Assembly: GCA_022775005.1 (NCBI GenBank)
Contig: JALFJR010000098.1
Coordinates: 1-41,664, forward strand
Source of the DNA: Parabacteroides sp.
GTDB lineage: Bacteria > Bacteroidota > Bacteroidia > Bacteroidales > Tannerellaceae
Length of the DNA: 41,664 nucleotides
Reading direction: 5' to 3'
Shown here: in pieces, positions 25,898 to 34,674 of the stretch
Layout of the letters: the number at the start of each line of letters is the position of its first letter
Numbering within the stretch: the stretch's first letter is position 1
Notes under the pieces: model-generated
What the model was told of the DNA's origin: nothing
The model's database searches: none
What the model saw: the letters and a program-made list of their open reading frames with translations, nothing else
Made by a program: the position numbers and the translations under genes

Positions 25898-27628
25898 ATG
25901 AATCTATTAGAACTGAGCGAACAGGAAATCATCCGACGCAATAGCATGAACCAACTGCGTCAAATGGGGATAGAGCCTTATCCCGCAGCCGAGTATGTAA
26001 CCAACGCATTTTCCAAAGAGATAAAAGCATCTTTCAAAGACGATGATGCACCACGAACCGTACGTATCGCAGGTCGTATCATGAGCCGACGCATCATGGG
26101 TAAAGCCTCTTTCATGGAGTTGCAAGATTCAGAAGGCCGCGTTCAGGTCTATATCTCACGCGATGATATTTGCCCGGAGGAGAACAAGGATCTTTACAAT
26201 GTCGTATTCAAGAAATTGTTGGATATTGGCGATTTCGTAGGCATCGAAGGATTCGTGTTCCGTACACAGATGGGCGAGATTTCTGTACATGCCCAGACGC
26301 TGACTGTACTTTCCAAGTCATTACGACCGCTGCCAATCGTAAAATACAAAGATGGTGTGGCTTACGACGGATTCAATGATCCGGAGTTACGCTACCGTGG
26401 TCGATATATCGACTTGGTGGTGAATGACGGTGTAAAAGATATTTTCTTGAAGCGTGCCAAGGTGATCAAGACCATGCGCAACGCATTGGATGAGGCTGGT
26501 TATACAGAGGTGGAGACACCTATCCTGCAATCCATCCCAGGTGGTGCCAGCGCACGTCCGTTCATCACGCACCATAACTCTTTGGATATTGATCTTTATC
26601 TGCGTATCGCTACCGAGCTCTATCTGAAGCGCTTGATTGTGGGTGGCTTCGAGGGTGTCTATGAGATCGGCAAGAACTTCCGTAACGAGGGTATGGACCG
26701 CACACACAACCCAGAGTTCACCTGCATGGAGCTTTATGTACAGTATAAAGACTATAACTGGATGATGCGTTTCACCGAGCAGCTGTTGGAGCGTATCTGC
26801 ATCGCCGTGAATGGTACGAGCGAGAGTGTGGTAGATGGTCAAACCATTAGCTTCAAGGCTCCCTACCGCCGCTTACCGATCTTGGAGGCGATCCAAGAGA
26901 AGACAGGTTACGACTTGACAGGCAAGAGCGAGGAGGAGATCCGAGCTATCTGCAAGGAGTTGAAAATGGAGATCGACGACACGATGGGTAAAGGCAAGTT
27001 GATCGACGAGATCTTCGGTGAGTTCTGTGAAGGCACATTCATCCAGCCAACTTTCATCATCGACTATCCGGTAGAGATGAGCCCGTTGACCAAGATGCAC
27101 CGGAGCAAACCGGGATTGACAGAGCGCTTCGAGTTGATGGTCAATGGTAAGGAGTTAGCCAATGCCTATAGCGAGTTGAACGACCCGATTGACCAAGAGG
27201 AGCGTTTCAAGGAGCAGTTGCGCTTGAGCGAGAAGGGTGATGACGAGGCCATGTTCATCGACCAAGATTTCTTGAAAGCACTGCAATATGGTATGCCTCC
27301 TACATCAGGCATCGGTATCGGTATCGACCGTTTAGTGATGTTGATGACAGGCCAGACAACGATTCAGGAGGTTTTGCTTTTCCCACAAATGCGTCCGGAG
27401 AAGACCGTGAAACGTGATGCCACTGAGAAATATACCGCTGTAGGTATTGCCGAAGAGTGGGTTCCTGCCTTGCAAAAAGCCGGCTACCTGACCGTTGAGT
27501 CGTTGAAAGAGGCCAATCCGAATAAACTCAGACAAGCTTTGTGCGAACTGAATAAGAAATACAAGTTAGAGTTGACCAATCCTTCCGCAGAAGAGATTGA
27601 AGGTTGGATCAACAACTGCAATCAATAA
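25898..27628 (+). CDS. lysS: Lysyl-tRNA synthetase, class II, with C-terminal extension
   Basis: This 576-residue enzyme charges tRNA-Lys. It has an N-terminal OB-fold anticodon-binding domain (about 50-150, VRIAGRIMSRRIMGKASF), then class II catalytic motifs: FRNEGMDRTHNPEFT (motif 2) and GIGIGIDRLVML at 471-482 (motif 3). After the usual end of bacterial LysRS near FPQMRPEK (about 502) there are about 74 more residues, looking like a small helical module (EEWVPALQKAGYLTVESLKE, then LRQALCELNKKY). gpsA follows 12 bases later and pgi 8 bases after that, suggesting one transcript. Confidence 0.97.
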   Translation: MNLLELSEQEIIRRNSMNQLRQMGIEPYPAAEYVTNAFSKEIKASFKDDDAPRTVRIAGRIMSRRIMGKASFMELQDSEGRVQVYISRDDICPEENKDLYNVVFKKLLDIGDFVGIEGFVFRTQMGEISVHAQTLTVLSKSLRPLPIVKYKDGVAYDGFNDPELRYRGRYIDLVVNDGVKDIFLKRAKVIKTMRNALDEAGYTEVETPILQSIPGGASARPFITHHNSLDIDLYLRIATELYLKRLIVGGFEGVYEIGKNFRNEGMDRTHNPEFTCMELYVQYKDYNWMMRFTEQLLERICIAVNGTSESVVDGQTISFKAPYRRLPILEAIQEKTGYDLTGKSEEEIRAICKELKMEIDDTMGKGKLIDEIFGEFCEGTFIQPTFIIDYPVEMSPLTKMHRSKPGLTERFELMVNGKELANAYSELNDPIDQEERFKEQLRLSEKGDDEAMFIDQDFLKALQYGMPPTSGIGIGIDRLVMLMTGQTTIQEVLLFPQMRPEKTVKRDATEKYTAVGIAEEWVPALQKAGYLTVESLKEANPNKLRQALCELNKKYKLELTNPSAEEIEGWINNCNQ

Positions 27629-27640
27629 AAACCGGCAAAC

Positions 27641-28636
27641 ATGAATTTACCGGGTCAAATCGCAGTCATGGGAGGCGGCAGCTGGGCTACCGCCTTAGCC
27701 AAGATTGCGCTATCTACACAGGAGCGTATCCATTGGTACATGCGTAGGCCGGAACAGATCGAGGAATTTAAGCAACTGGAGCATAACCCCAGTTACTTGA
27801 CGTCGGTCCGTTTTGATACCTCTCGCATCCAGTTCTATTCCGACATCAATCGGGCCATCGAGGAATCAGATACCCTGATTTTCGCCACGCCCTCCCCTTT
27901 CTTGAAGCAGCATCTTCAAAAGGTGCAGACTTCCTTGAAGGAGAAGTTTATCATCTCTGCCATCAAAGGGATTGTGCCGGATGAGAACCTATTGATCACC
28001 GACTACTTCACCCAGTATTATGGGGTACCGGCCTCGCAGATCGCAATCATCGGAGGGCCTTGCCATGCGGAGGAAATTGCCTTAGAACGTCTCTCCTACA
28101 TCACATTGGCATGCCCCGACCTGAAACAAGCTCAAGCAATCGCTCCGATTTTCCGTAACAACTACTTAAAGAACAGCGTCAGCCAAGATGTAACGGGCAT
28201 TGAATATGCAGCTGTATTGAAGAATGTCTATGCCATTGCCGCTGGCATCTGCCACGGCATGAAGTTTGGAGACAATTTCTTGGCTGTCTTTATCTCCAAT
28301 GCGATTGACGAGATGCGTCGCTTTGTGGATGCGGTTCATGGATTGGAACGAGCCATTACCGACTCCGCCTACTTAGGCGATCTATTGGTAACTGCCTACT
28401 CCCGATTCAGTCGCAACCGCACTTTTGGCACCATGATTGGTAAAGGTTACTCCATCAAGACCGCACAAATCGAGATGGAAATGATCGCAGAGGGTTATTA
28501 CGGCACCAAATGTATGCATGAGATCAATGAACGGTACAAAGTGAACATGCCGATCCTTGATGCGATGTATAGCATTTTGTACGAACGTCAATCGCCGTTC
28601 ACAGTGATTCGTCAATTAACAGAAACGTTTAAATAA
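27641..28636 (+). CDS. gpsA: Glycerol-3-phosphate dehydrogenase [NAD(P)+]
   Basis: The 331-residue enzyme reduces dihydroxyacetone phosphate to glycerol-3-phosphate for phospholipid synthesis. It has the Rossmann motif [12 protein letters not shown] (9-20), [21 protein letters not shown] and the catalytic-domain stretch [19 protein letters not shown] with the conserved Lys. Length is standard. It sits between lysS and pgi in a tight co-directional group. Confidence 0.97.
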   Translation: MNLPGQIAVMGGGSWATALAKIALSTQERIHWYMRRPEQIEEFKQLEHNPSYLTSVRFDTSRIQFYSDINRAIEESDTLIFATPSPFLKQHLQKVQTSLKEKFIISAIKGIVPDENLLITDYFTQYYGVPASQIAIIGGPCHAEEIALERLSYITLACPDLKQAQAIAPIFRNNYLKNSVSQDVTGIEYAAVLKNVYAIAAGICHGMKFGDNFLAVFISNAIDEMRRFVDAVHGLERAITDSAYLGDLLVTAYSRFSRNRTFGTMIGKGYSIKTAQIEMEMIAEGYYGTKCMHEINERYKVNMPILDAMYSILYERQSPFTVIRQLTETFK

Positions 28637-28644
28637 ATAAGGAT

Positions 28645-29988
28645 ATGAAAAACATTGGTTTAAACATCGAAAAGGCCCTGGGTACAGTCTCTAAGGAGCA
28701 GGTTAATGCCCTCGCGCCGAAAGCAATGGAAAGCATTGCGACATTAGAGAATGGTACAGGTGCCGGCAACGACTTCTTGGGCTGGTTGCACCTCCCGACA
28801 GCGATCAGCGAGGCAGAGTTGGCTGAGATCGAAGAGACAGCTAACGTATTGCGTGCGCGTTGTGAGGTAGTGGTTGCAGTCGGCATCGGCGGCAGCTACT
28901 TGGGCACTAAGGCAGTGGTTGAGGCTTTGAACAATAGCTTCGACTGGTTGCAAACAGAACGTAAGAATCCGGTGATTGTGTATGCCGGAAACAACATTGG
29001 CGAGGACTATCTCTATGAGTTGAGCGCCATGTTGCAGGGCAAACAATTCGGTATCATCAATATCTCTAAGTCTGGTACGACCACAGAGCCGGCTTTGGCT
29101 TTCCGTATCTTGAAGAAACAATTGGAAGATGCGGTTGGTAAAGAGGAGGCTAAACACCGTATCGTAGCCATCACGGATGCCAAGAAGGGTGCTTTGCGTA
29201 CGTTGGCAAACCAAGAGGGTTACAAGACTTTCGTGATCCCCGACAACGTAGGTGGTCGTTTCTCTGTCTTGACCCCGGTAGGTTTGCTGCCGATCGCTGT
29301 AGCAGGTATCAGCATCCGTGACTTGGTAGCAGGTGCCGTTTCTATGGAGAAGGCTACAGCAGGTGAGGTTCCGTTTGAGGAGAACTTGGCCGCTATCTAT
29401 GCCGCTACACGTAACGCACTTTATCAGAGCGGTAAGAAGATCGAGATCTTGGCTAACTTCCATCCGAAGTTGCACTTCATCGCAGAGTGGTGGAAACAGC
29501 TCTACGGTGAGAGCGAGGGTAAGGATGGCAAGGGTATCTTCCCGGCCTCTGTGGATTTGACAACAGACTTGCACTCTATGGGTCAGTGGATCCAGGATGG
29601 TGAGCGTACGATCTTCGAGACCGTGATCTCTGTTGAGAAACCCGATCACGAGGTAGTCGTTCCGACCGACGAGGCTAACTTGGATGGCTTGAACTTCTTG
29701 GCTGGCAAGCGTGTGGATGAGGTCAACAAGATGGCAGAGCTCGGTACACAGCTGGCTCACGTGGACGGTGGCGTTCCTAACCTAAAGATCACGATGCCGG
29801 AGGTAAGTGCTTACTACATTGGTCAGCTCTTCTACTTCTTCGAGAAGGCTTGCGGTATCAGCGGTTACATCTTGGATGTGAATCCGTTCAACCAACCGGG
29901 TGTTGAGGCATACAAGAAGAACATGTTCGCTCTGCTCAACAAGCCTGGTTATGAGGCTGAATCAGAGGCTATCAAAGCAAGACTGTAA
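28645..29988 (+). CDS. pgi: Glucose-6-phosphate isomerase
   Basis: This 447-residue enzyme interconverts glucose-6-phosphate and fructose-6-phosphate. Signatures are [17 protein letters not shown], the phosphate-binding [14 protein letters not shown], and the catalytic-region [15 protein letters not shown] and [14 protein letters not shown]. The length is normal for the shorter Bacteroidetes/Firmicutes form. Codon use is strongly biased toward a small set, fitting high expression. A strong hairpin terminator follows at 30006-30043. Confidence 0.97.
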   Translation: MKNIGLNIEKALGTVSKEQVNALAPKAMESIATLENGTGAGNDFLGWLHLPTAISEAELAEIEETANVLRARCEVVVAVGIGGSYLGTKAVVEALNNSFDWLQTERKNPVIVYAGNNIGEDYLYELSAMLQGKQFGIINISKSGTTTEPALAFRILKKQLEDAVGKEEAKHRIVAITDAKKGALRTLANQEGYKTFVIPDNVGGRFSVLTPVGLLPIAVAGISIRDLVAGAVSMEKATAGEVPFEENLAAIYAATRNALYQSGKKIEILANFHPKLHFIAEWWKQLYGESEGKDGKGIFPASVDLTTDLHSMGQWIQDGERTIFETVISVEKPDHEVVVPTDEANLDGLNFLAGKRVDEVNKMAELGTQLAHVDGGVPNLKITMPEVSAYYIGQLFYFFEKACGISGYILDVNPFNQPGVEAYKKNMFALLNKPGYEAESEAIKARL

Positions 29989-30005
29989 TTCCTTTACCTA
30001 TAAGT

Positions 30006-30043
30006 TATGAGGGTGTGTCAATCGATACACCCTCATATTTTTT
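30006..30043 (+). terminator. Strong intrinsic terminator after pgi
   Basis: TATGAGGGTGT (30006-30016) pairs perfectly with ACACCCTCATA (30027-30037) around a 10-base loop, followed by six T residues. Confidence 0.92.
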
Positions 30044-30066
30044 AATTCCTAATTCTTCTTTTTGAA

Positions 30067-30792
30067 ATGAGCGACCAATCGCTATCCGAAGCTATTCACC
30101 TTTACGAGCAAAAGCACGGCCAGCCGTTCCAACCTAAAGCTGTGCTGTTTGATATGGATGGGGTGCTTTATGACTCCATGCGTTTTCATGCCCAGTCTTG
30201 GCAGGAAGTAGCAGATCTCCATCACTTGAAAGCCACCCCCGAAGATTTCTACCTATTCGAAGGAAGGACCGGCAACAGCACCATCAATGAGTTGTTCCTA
30301 CGCACTTTCGGCCGAGAGGCTACCGAAGAGGAGAAACAAACCATCTACCAAGAGAAAGCCGCTCTTTTCAACCGCTATAACGATGGAGCACCCATGCACG
30401 GAGCCGCAGCTGTGTTAGCCGCGGTACAAGCAAAAGGCTGGCAACGATTAGTTGTTACCGGCAGTGGACAACATACCCTCATCGACAAACTGAACCATAC
30501 CTATCCCGGACACTTCCAACGAGATAAGATGGTCACCGCCTATGATGTGAAATACGGCAAACCACATCCCGAGCCCTATCTCATGGGCTTACAAAAAGCC
30601 GGTGTCGCTGCCAACGAAGCGATCGTGATCGAGAATGCCCCCATGGGCGTTGAGGCTGGTGTAGCAGCAGGCATCTTCACCATCGCCGTTAATACGGGTC
30701 CCCTTCCCGATCAGGTATTAGTCGATCGAGGAGCCAACCTTCTTTTTCCAGACATGGCCACGCTGGCTACATTCATCGCTCACAGTTTATGA
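30067..30792 (+). CDS. HAD-superfamily phosphatase (beta-phosphoglucomutase-like)
   Basis: The 241-residue protein has all HAD motifs: VLFDMDGVLYDSM with Asp29 and Asp31, LVVTGSGQHTLID (motif II), KYGKPHPEPYL (motif III Lys) and VIENAPMGVEAGVAAG (motif IV). An alpha-helical C1 cap lies between motifs I and II. The cap type places it with beta-phosphoglucomutases, phosphoglycolate and sugar-phosphate phosphatases; the substrate is unknown. The second Asp of DxD keeps acid/base function. It stands alone between the pgi terminator and its own terminator at 30869-30912; no clear TAnnTTTG is seen before it. Confidence 0.9.
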   Translation: MSDQSLSEAIHLYEQKHGQPFQPKAVLFDMDGVLYDSMRFHAQSWQEVADLHHLKATPEDFYLFEGRTGNSTINELFLRTFGREATEEEKQTIYQEKAALFNRYNDGAPMHGAAAVLAAVQAKGWQRLVVTGSGQHTLIDKLNHTYPGHFQRDKMVTAYDVKYGKPHPEPYLMGLQKAGVAANEAIVIENAPMGVEAGVAAGIFTIAVNTGPLPDQVLVDRGANLLFPDMATLATFIAHSL

Positions 30793-30868
30793 TTATAATC
30801 ATCAGGAACACATTCTGATTTATTCTGAGGATTATCCCTTGAACAGTGATAACCTCACAAACATATTT

Positions 30869-30912
30869 CTCCAGTTAGGGAAAAATATTTCGCTAACTGG
30901 AGATATTTTTTT
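30869..30912 (+). terminator. Intrinsic terminator after the HAD gene
   Basis: CTCCAGTTAG (30869-30878) pairs perfectly with CTAACTGGAG (30893-30902), followed within a few bases by a run of seven T residues (30906-30912). Confidence 0.9.
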
Positions 30913-30924
30913 GCCTAACTAATG

Positions 30925-30956
30925 ATTCGTTACTTCATCGTCTCTTAATAACGAAT
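30925..30956. promoter_or_regulatory. Wide-spaced inverted repeat with operator half-sites
   Basis: ATTCGTTA (30925-30932) and TAACGAAT (30949-30956) are exact reverse complements 16 bases apart. They share the TTCGT half-site with the two tighter repeats downstream, so they may be an accessory regulator site. Confidence 0.4.
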
Positions 30957-30992
30957 GTTAAACCCTCTTTTTCCATTGCATAGCCCAATGAT

Positions 30993-31012
30993 TGTTCGTT
31001 ATTTTACGAACA
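30993..31012. promoter_or_regulatory. Operator-like palindrome upstream of arsD (copy 1)
   Basis: TGTTCGT (30993-30999) and ACGAACA (31006-31012) are perfect 7-base arms around six AT bases. The length and AT-rich centre fit a winged-helix repressor site. ArsR is the natural candidate but is not encoded in the window. Confidence 0.6.
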
Positions 31013-31018
31013 GAAAAG

Positions 31019-31056
31019 AAACAGTCTATGGCAACGTTGCAGCAAGGCTGTTTTTT
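31019..31056 (+). promoter_or_regulatory. Hairpin with T-run in the arsD leader, possible attenuator
   Basis: AAACAG (31019-31024) can pair with CTGTTT (31048-31053), enclosing the 10-base palindrome GCAACGTTGC (31031-31040) and followed by T residues to 31056. It could end transcripts that start upstream. The outer stem is short, so this is tentative. Confidence 0.35.
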
Positions 31057-31068
31057 ATTTGAACCACA

Positions 31069-31088
31069 TGTTCGTCTATTTACGAATA
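31069..31088. promoter_or_regulatory. Operator-like inverted repeat upstream of arsD (copy 2)
   Basis: TGTTCGT (31069-31075) and ACGAATA (31082-31088) repeat the copy 1 pattern with one mismatch between arms and the same 6-base centre. It ends 25 bases before the arsD ATG, where it would overlap the promoter or leader. Confidence 0.55.
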
Positions 31089-31113
31089 TACAGAAACTAA
31101 AAACAAAAGAAGT

Positions 31114-31440
31114 ATGAAAAAGATAGAAATTTTCGACCCGGCCATGTGTTGTCCGACGGGGCTTTGTGGAACCAATATCAACCCGGAGTTGATGCGCATT
31201 GCGGTAATGATTGAGACATTGAAGAAACAAGGTGTCGTTGTTACCCGTCATAATTTACGTGACGAACCACAAGTGTATGTAAGTAACAAAACGATCAACG
31301 AGTATCTGCAGCAGCATGGAGCAGAAGCCTTGCCAATCACCTTGGTGGATGGCGAAGTGGCTGTCACGAAAGGGTACCCAACCACCAAGCAGATGAGCGA
31401 ATGGACCGGCATCCGTTTGGATTTTATGCCGATGAGATAA
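31114..31440 (+). CDS. arsD: ArsD arsenic metallochaperone
   Basis: The 108-residue product has the ArsD thioredoxin-like fold and the As(III)-binding cysteines Cys12, Cys13 and Cys18 (MCCPTGLCG). It lacks the extra C-terminal Cys pairs of the E. coli plasmid protein, which are not needed for chaperone activity. ArsD passes arsenite to the ArsA ATPase and can act as a weak repressor. It is the first gene of arsD-arsA-arsC-acr3; arsA begins 25 bases later. With no arsR in the window, either a distant ArsR or ArsD itself may regulate the operon. Confidence 0.95.
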   Translation: MKKIEIFDPAMCCPTGLCGTNINPELMRIAVMIETLKKQGVVVTRHNLRDEPQVYVSNKTINEYLQQHGAEALPITLVDGEVAVTKGYPTTKQMSEWTGIRLDFMPMR

Positions 31441-31465
31441 GTATCATGCAAACAATCAGTAAGCA

Positions 31466-33178
31466 ATGAAAACATTCAGTTTATCAGAGATAGATTTGAC
31501 AAAGTACCTTTTCTTCACCGGAAAGGGCGGCGTGGGGAAAACCTCCATCGCCTGTGCGACGGCAGTGAGCCTGGCAGACGAGGGGAAGCGTATCCTATTG
31601 ATTAGTACAGATCCAGCCTCCAATTTGCAAGATGTTTTCGGGCAATCGTTGAATGGCCATGGCAAGGAAATCGCAGAGGTACCCGGATTGACAGTGGTGA
31701 ACCTCGATCCGGAACAGGCCGCTGCCGAATATAGAGAAAGTGTTATTGCGCCTTACCGTGGGAAACTGCCCGAAAATGTAATTCAGAATATGGAAGAACA
31801 GCTTTCAGGCTCTTGCACAGTAGAAATAGCGGCTTTCAACCAGTTTTCCGATTTTATCACGGATGCCGATAAAGCAAAGGAATATGACCATATTATCTTC
31901 GACACAGCCCCCACGGGACACACCTTGCGCATGTTGCAACTCCCTTCGGCCTGGAGCACCTTTATCAGCGAGAGTACGCACGGCGCCTCTTGCTTAGGTC
32001 AATTATCCGGTTTGGAAGAACGAAAAGGGATTTATAAGCAGGCCGTGGAGACACTGGCTGATGCCCACTTGACCCGCTTGGTATTGGTAAGCCGTCCGGA
32101 GATCGCACCTTTGAAAGAGGCCGCCCGTTCTTCCCATGAATTGCAATTATTAGGAATTAAGAACCAGCTATTGGTCATCAACGGCCTTTTGCTGCAAGTA
32201 GATGAAGCCGACAGCGTATCGAAACAGCTCTACGACAGACAGCAAAACGCCTTGAAACAGACTCCTGCGGAACTGCTGGAATATCCCTCTTATTATGTGC
32301 CTTTACGGTCATACAATTTATCTAATATTGCGAATATCCGCCGGATGCTACACAATGAGGAATCCATTGTAGCTCCTTCATATCAACCCATTACAGATGC
32401 CAAAGGGATAGATGAATTGGTCGATGATCTCTATCATTCAGGTAAGCGGGTGATATTCACCATGGGAAAAGGCGGAGTGGGCAAGACTACGTTGGCTACT
32501 GAGATCGCCTTAGGCCTACATCAACGTGGCGCACAGGTACATCTTACTACCACCGATCCCGCCAATCACTTGAACTACGCCTTAGCACAGGCAGCAGGTC
32601 TCTCCGTCAGCCGAATTGACGAGGCTGAGGTATTGGAAGCCTATAAAAACGAGGTGCGCAGCAAAGCCGCCACGGCTATGACTGCCGAAGATATGGAATA
32701 TATAGAGGAAGACCTGCGTTCACCATGCACGCAAGAAATCGCTGTCTTCCGGACTTTCGCCGAGATTGTCGATAAAGCGGAAAATGAGATCGTAGTGATT
32801 GACACCGCACCAACCGGACATACGTTGTTATTGCTCGATGCCACGGAAAGTTACCATAAAGAGGTGCAACGTACACATGGTGACCCCCCCGCTTCGGTCA
32901 GAAAACTGCTACCTCGCTTGCGGAACCAACAGGAGACAGAAGTCGTTATTGTGACCCAACCCGAAGCAACCCCCGTATTTGAAGCGGAGCGTCTGCAAAA
33001 GGATTTGCAACGTGCCGGGATTCATAATAAATGGTGGGTAGTGAATGCTTGCCTGTCATTGACTGACACCGAAAATGCTTTCTTGCGGGCAAAGGCACAA
33101 AATGAATTAGTTTGGATTCAGAAGGTAGAAGATTTGTCAAAGGGAAATGCTGCCCTGATAGTTTGGAAAAATAAGTAA
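31466..33178 (+). CDS. arsA: ArsA arsenite-activated ATPase
   Basis: This 570-residue protein has two homologous halves, each with a deviant Walker A: GKGGVGKTS at 19-27 and GKGGVGKTT at 334-342, each with a downstream DTAPTGHTLR/L signature. The three metalloid-binding cysteines are all present: Cys117 (SGSCTVE), Cys176 (GASCLGQ) and Cys421 (RSPCTQE). ArsA receives arsenite from ArsD and energises efflux. Here the permease partner is an Acr3-type protein rather than ArsB. arsC begins 4 bases after the stop. Confidence 0.97.
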   Translation: MKTFSLSEIDLTKYLFFTGKGGVGKTSIACATAVSLADEGKRILLISTDPASNLQDVFGQSLNGHGKEIAEVPGLTVVNLDPEQAAAEYRESVIAPYRGKLPENVIQNMEEQLSGSCTVEIAAFNQFSDFITDADKAKEYDHIIFDTAPTGHTLRMLQLPSAWSTFISESTHGASCLGQLSGLEERKGIYKQAVETLADAHLTRLVLVSRPEIAPLKEAARSSHELQLLGIKNQLLVINGLLLQVDEADSVSKQLYDRQQNALKQTPAELLEYPSYYVPLRSYNLSNIANIRRMLHNEESIVAPSYQPITDAKGIDELVDDLYHSGKRVIFTMGKGGVGKTTLATEIALGLHQRGAQVHLTTTDPANHLNYALAQAAGLSVSRIDEAEVLEAYKNEVRSKAATAMTAEDMEYIEEDLRSPCTQEIAVFRTFAEIVDKAENEIVVIDTAPTGHTLLLLDATESYHKEVQRTHGDPPASVRKLLPRLRNQQETEVVIVTQPEATPVFEAERLQKDLQRAGIHNKWWVVNACLSLTDTENAFLRAKAQNELVWIQKVEDLSKGNAALIVWKNK

Positions 33179-33182
33179 AATC

Positions 33183-33611
33183 ATGAGGATATTAATTCTT
33201 TGTACAGGAAATAGCTGCCGTAGCCAAATGGCACATGGCTTTTTGCAATCATTTGACGATAAACTGGATGTCTTTTCAGCAGGAACAAAACCTGCTGAAA
33301 AGGTTAATCCGATGGCAGTAAAGGTGATGGATGAAATGGGGATTGATTTATCCCACCATACCCCCAAAAGTGTAAACCTCTATATAGGACAGGAATGGGA
33401 CTATGTGATTACGGTCTGTGGTGGGGCAAACGAAAGTTGTCCGATGTTCACGGGTAAAGTAAGAAACAGGCTGCATATCGGATTTGACGACCCCTCAGAA
33501 GCAACCGGGACACCGGAGTTTATTCATAGTGAATTTCATCGGGTACGGGATGAAATAAAAGCTCGTTTCTATGACTTCTATCTGAAAGAATTAAAACCAC
33601 AAATAAGCTAA
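33183..33611 (+). CDS. arsC: Arsenate reductase, low-molecular-weight phosphatase type
   Basis: The 142-residue product is of the thioredoxin-coupled ArsC family. It has the P-loop CTGNSCR (Cys7 nucleophile to Arg13, C-x5-R), a redox pair Cys79 and Cys86 (VCGGANESCPMF) matching the cysteine triad of the Staphylococcus pI258 enzyme, and the general acid Asp in DDPSEATG. It reduces arsenate to arsenite for export by the next gene, acr3, 12 bases downstream. It could in principle be a plain protein-tyrosine phosphatase, but the cysteine triad argues against that. Confidence 0.95.
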   Translation: MRILILCTGNSCRSQMAHGFLQSFDDKLDVFSAGTKPAEKVNPMAVKVMDEMGIDLSHHTPKSVNLYIGQEWDYVITVCGGANESCPMFTGKVRNRLHIGFDDPSEATGTPEFIHSEFHRVRDEIKARFYDFYLKELKPQIS

Positions 33612-33623
33612 ATAGTAGTTGTT

Positions 33624-34664
33624 ATGGATAAGAAACAAGGAATTGGATTTTTTGAAAAATACCTGACTATCTGGGTTGCCTTGTGTATCATCATTGGGAT
33701 TGCTGTGGGGCAATGGCTGCCAATCATCCCGCAAACATTAAGCAAATTTGAATATGCCAACGTGTCTATACCCGTGGCATTTCTGATTTGGTTAATGATC
33801 TATCCGATGATGTTGAAGGTGGATTTTCAAAGCGTATTGAATGTGGGCAAACGACCTAAAGGAATTGTGGTAACCTGCGTGACCAACTGGCTGATCAAGC
33901 CCTTCACGATGTTTGGAATCGCCTATCTCTTCTTTTTTATCCTATTCAAGGGATGGATTTCCGAACAGTTGGCAGAGGAGTATTTAGCTGGGGCGGTATT
34001 ATTGGGAGCTGCCCCTTGTACAGCAATGGTCTTCGTATGGAGTTACCTCACCCGAGGAAACGCCGCCTACACATTGGTGCAGGTAGCTGTCAACGATTTG
34101 ATCCTATTGGTAGCGTTTGCCCCTATCGTTGCTTTTCTGTTGGGAGTTGGCGGCGTATCTATCCCGTGGGACACGTTATTACTCTCGGTTGGCTTGTTTG
34201 TCGTTATCCCTTTAGGAGCCGGCATCCTCACACGACAGGCAGTTATCCGCCATAAAGGTATCGACTATTTCAATCAAGTATTCGTCAAGCGTTTTGACCG
34301 TTATACCATCGGAGGTTTACTGCTGACATTGGTGATCCTGTTCTCGTTTCAGGGAGAGACGATCCTGCAGAATCCTCTGCATATCCTGTTGATAGCCATT
34401 CCGCTGATTGTACAGACCTTCTTCGTCTTTTTCGTAGCCTATGGATGGGCCTACAAATGGCATCTGCCTCACGAAATAGCCGCTCCAGCGGGTATGATCG
34501 GTGCCAGCAACTTCTTTGAGTTAGCAGTGGCAGTGGCGATCTCCTTGTTTGGCTTACAATCCGGAGCGGCTTTAGCCACGGTTGTCGGTGTGTTGGTGGA
34601 GGTTCCGCTTATGCTGACCTTAGTGAAAATAGCCAATCGCACCAGATGGGATAACGTGGCCTAA
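33624..34664 (+). CDS. acr3: Acr3-family arsenite efflux permease
   Basis: This 346-residue polytopic protein has about ten membrane segments of the BART superfamily. Key sites seen in Acr3 are present: Cys132 in GAAPCTAMVFVWSY (the conserved Cys of TM4) and a Glu in ASNFFELAVAVAISLFG near the C-terminal third. It exports arsenite across the inner membrane, probably energised by ArsA. It is the last gene of the operon. Ten bases after its stop the 22-base-pitch repeat array begins. Confidence 0.96.
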   Translation: MDKKQGIGFFEKYLTIWVALCIIIGIAVGQWLPIIPQTLSKFEYANVSIPVAFLIWLMIYPMMLKVDFQSVLNVGKRPKGIVVTCVTNWLIKPFTMFGIAYLFFFILFKGWISEQLAEEYLAGAVLLGAAPCTAMVFVWSYLTRGNAAYTLVQVAVNDLILLVAFAPIVAFLLGVGGVSIPWDTLLLSVGLFVVIPLGAGILTRQAVIRHKGIDYFNQVFVKRFDRYTIGGLLLTLVILFSFQGETILQNPLHILLIAIPLIVQTFFVFFVAYGWAYKWHLPHEIAAPAGMIGASNFFELAVAVAISLFGLQSGAALATVVGVLVEVPLMLTLVKIANRTRWDNVA

Positions 34665-34674
34665 GCCTGAAAAA

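Larger units (their letters stand above)
30793..31113. other. 321-base gene-free region upstream of the arsenic operon
   Basis: No coding frame is convincing here. The region contains the HAD gene's terminator (30869-30912), three inverted repeats built on TTCGT half-sites (30925-30956, 30993-31012, 31069-31088) and a hairpin with a T-run (31019-31056) ahead of arsD. Confidence 0.7.

Noticed and set aside
28744-29760. Minus-strand open frame of 338 codons inside pgi
   Set aside because: It is antisense to pgi and produced by that gene's biased codon use; the translation is Cys/His/Leu-rich with no domain.
30793-31113. Hidden small gene or tRNA upstream of arsD
   Set aside because: No cloverleaf-like fold and no open frame with a plausible start; the signals seen are a terminator and inverted repeats.
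31114-34664. Arsenic operon as part of an integrative mobile element
   Set aside because: No integrase, transposase, mobilisation gene or direct-repeat attachment site was seen on either side.
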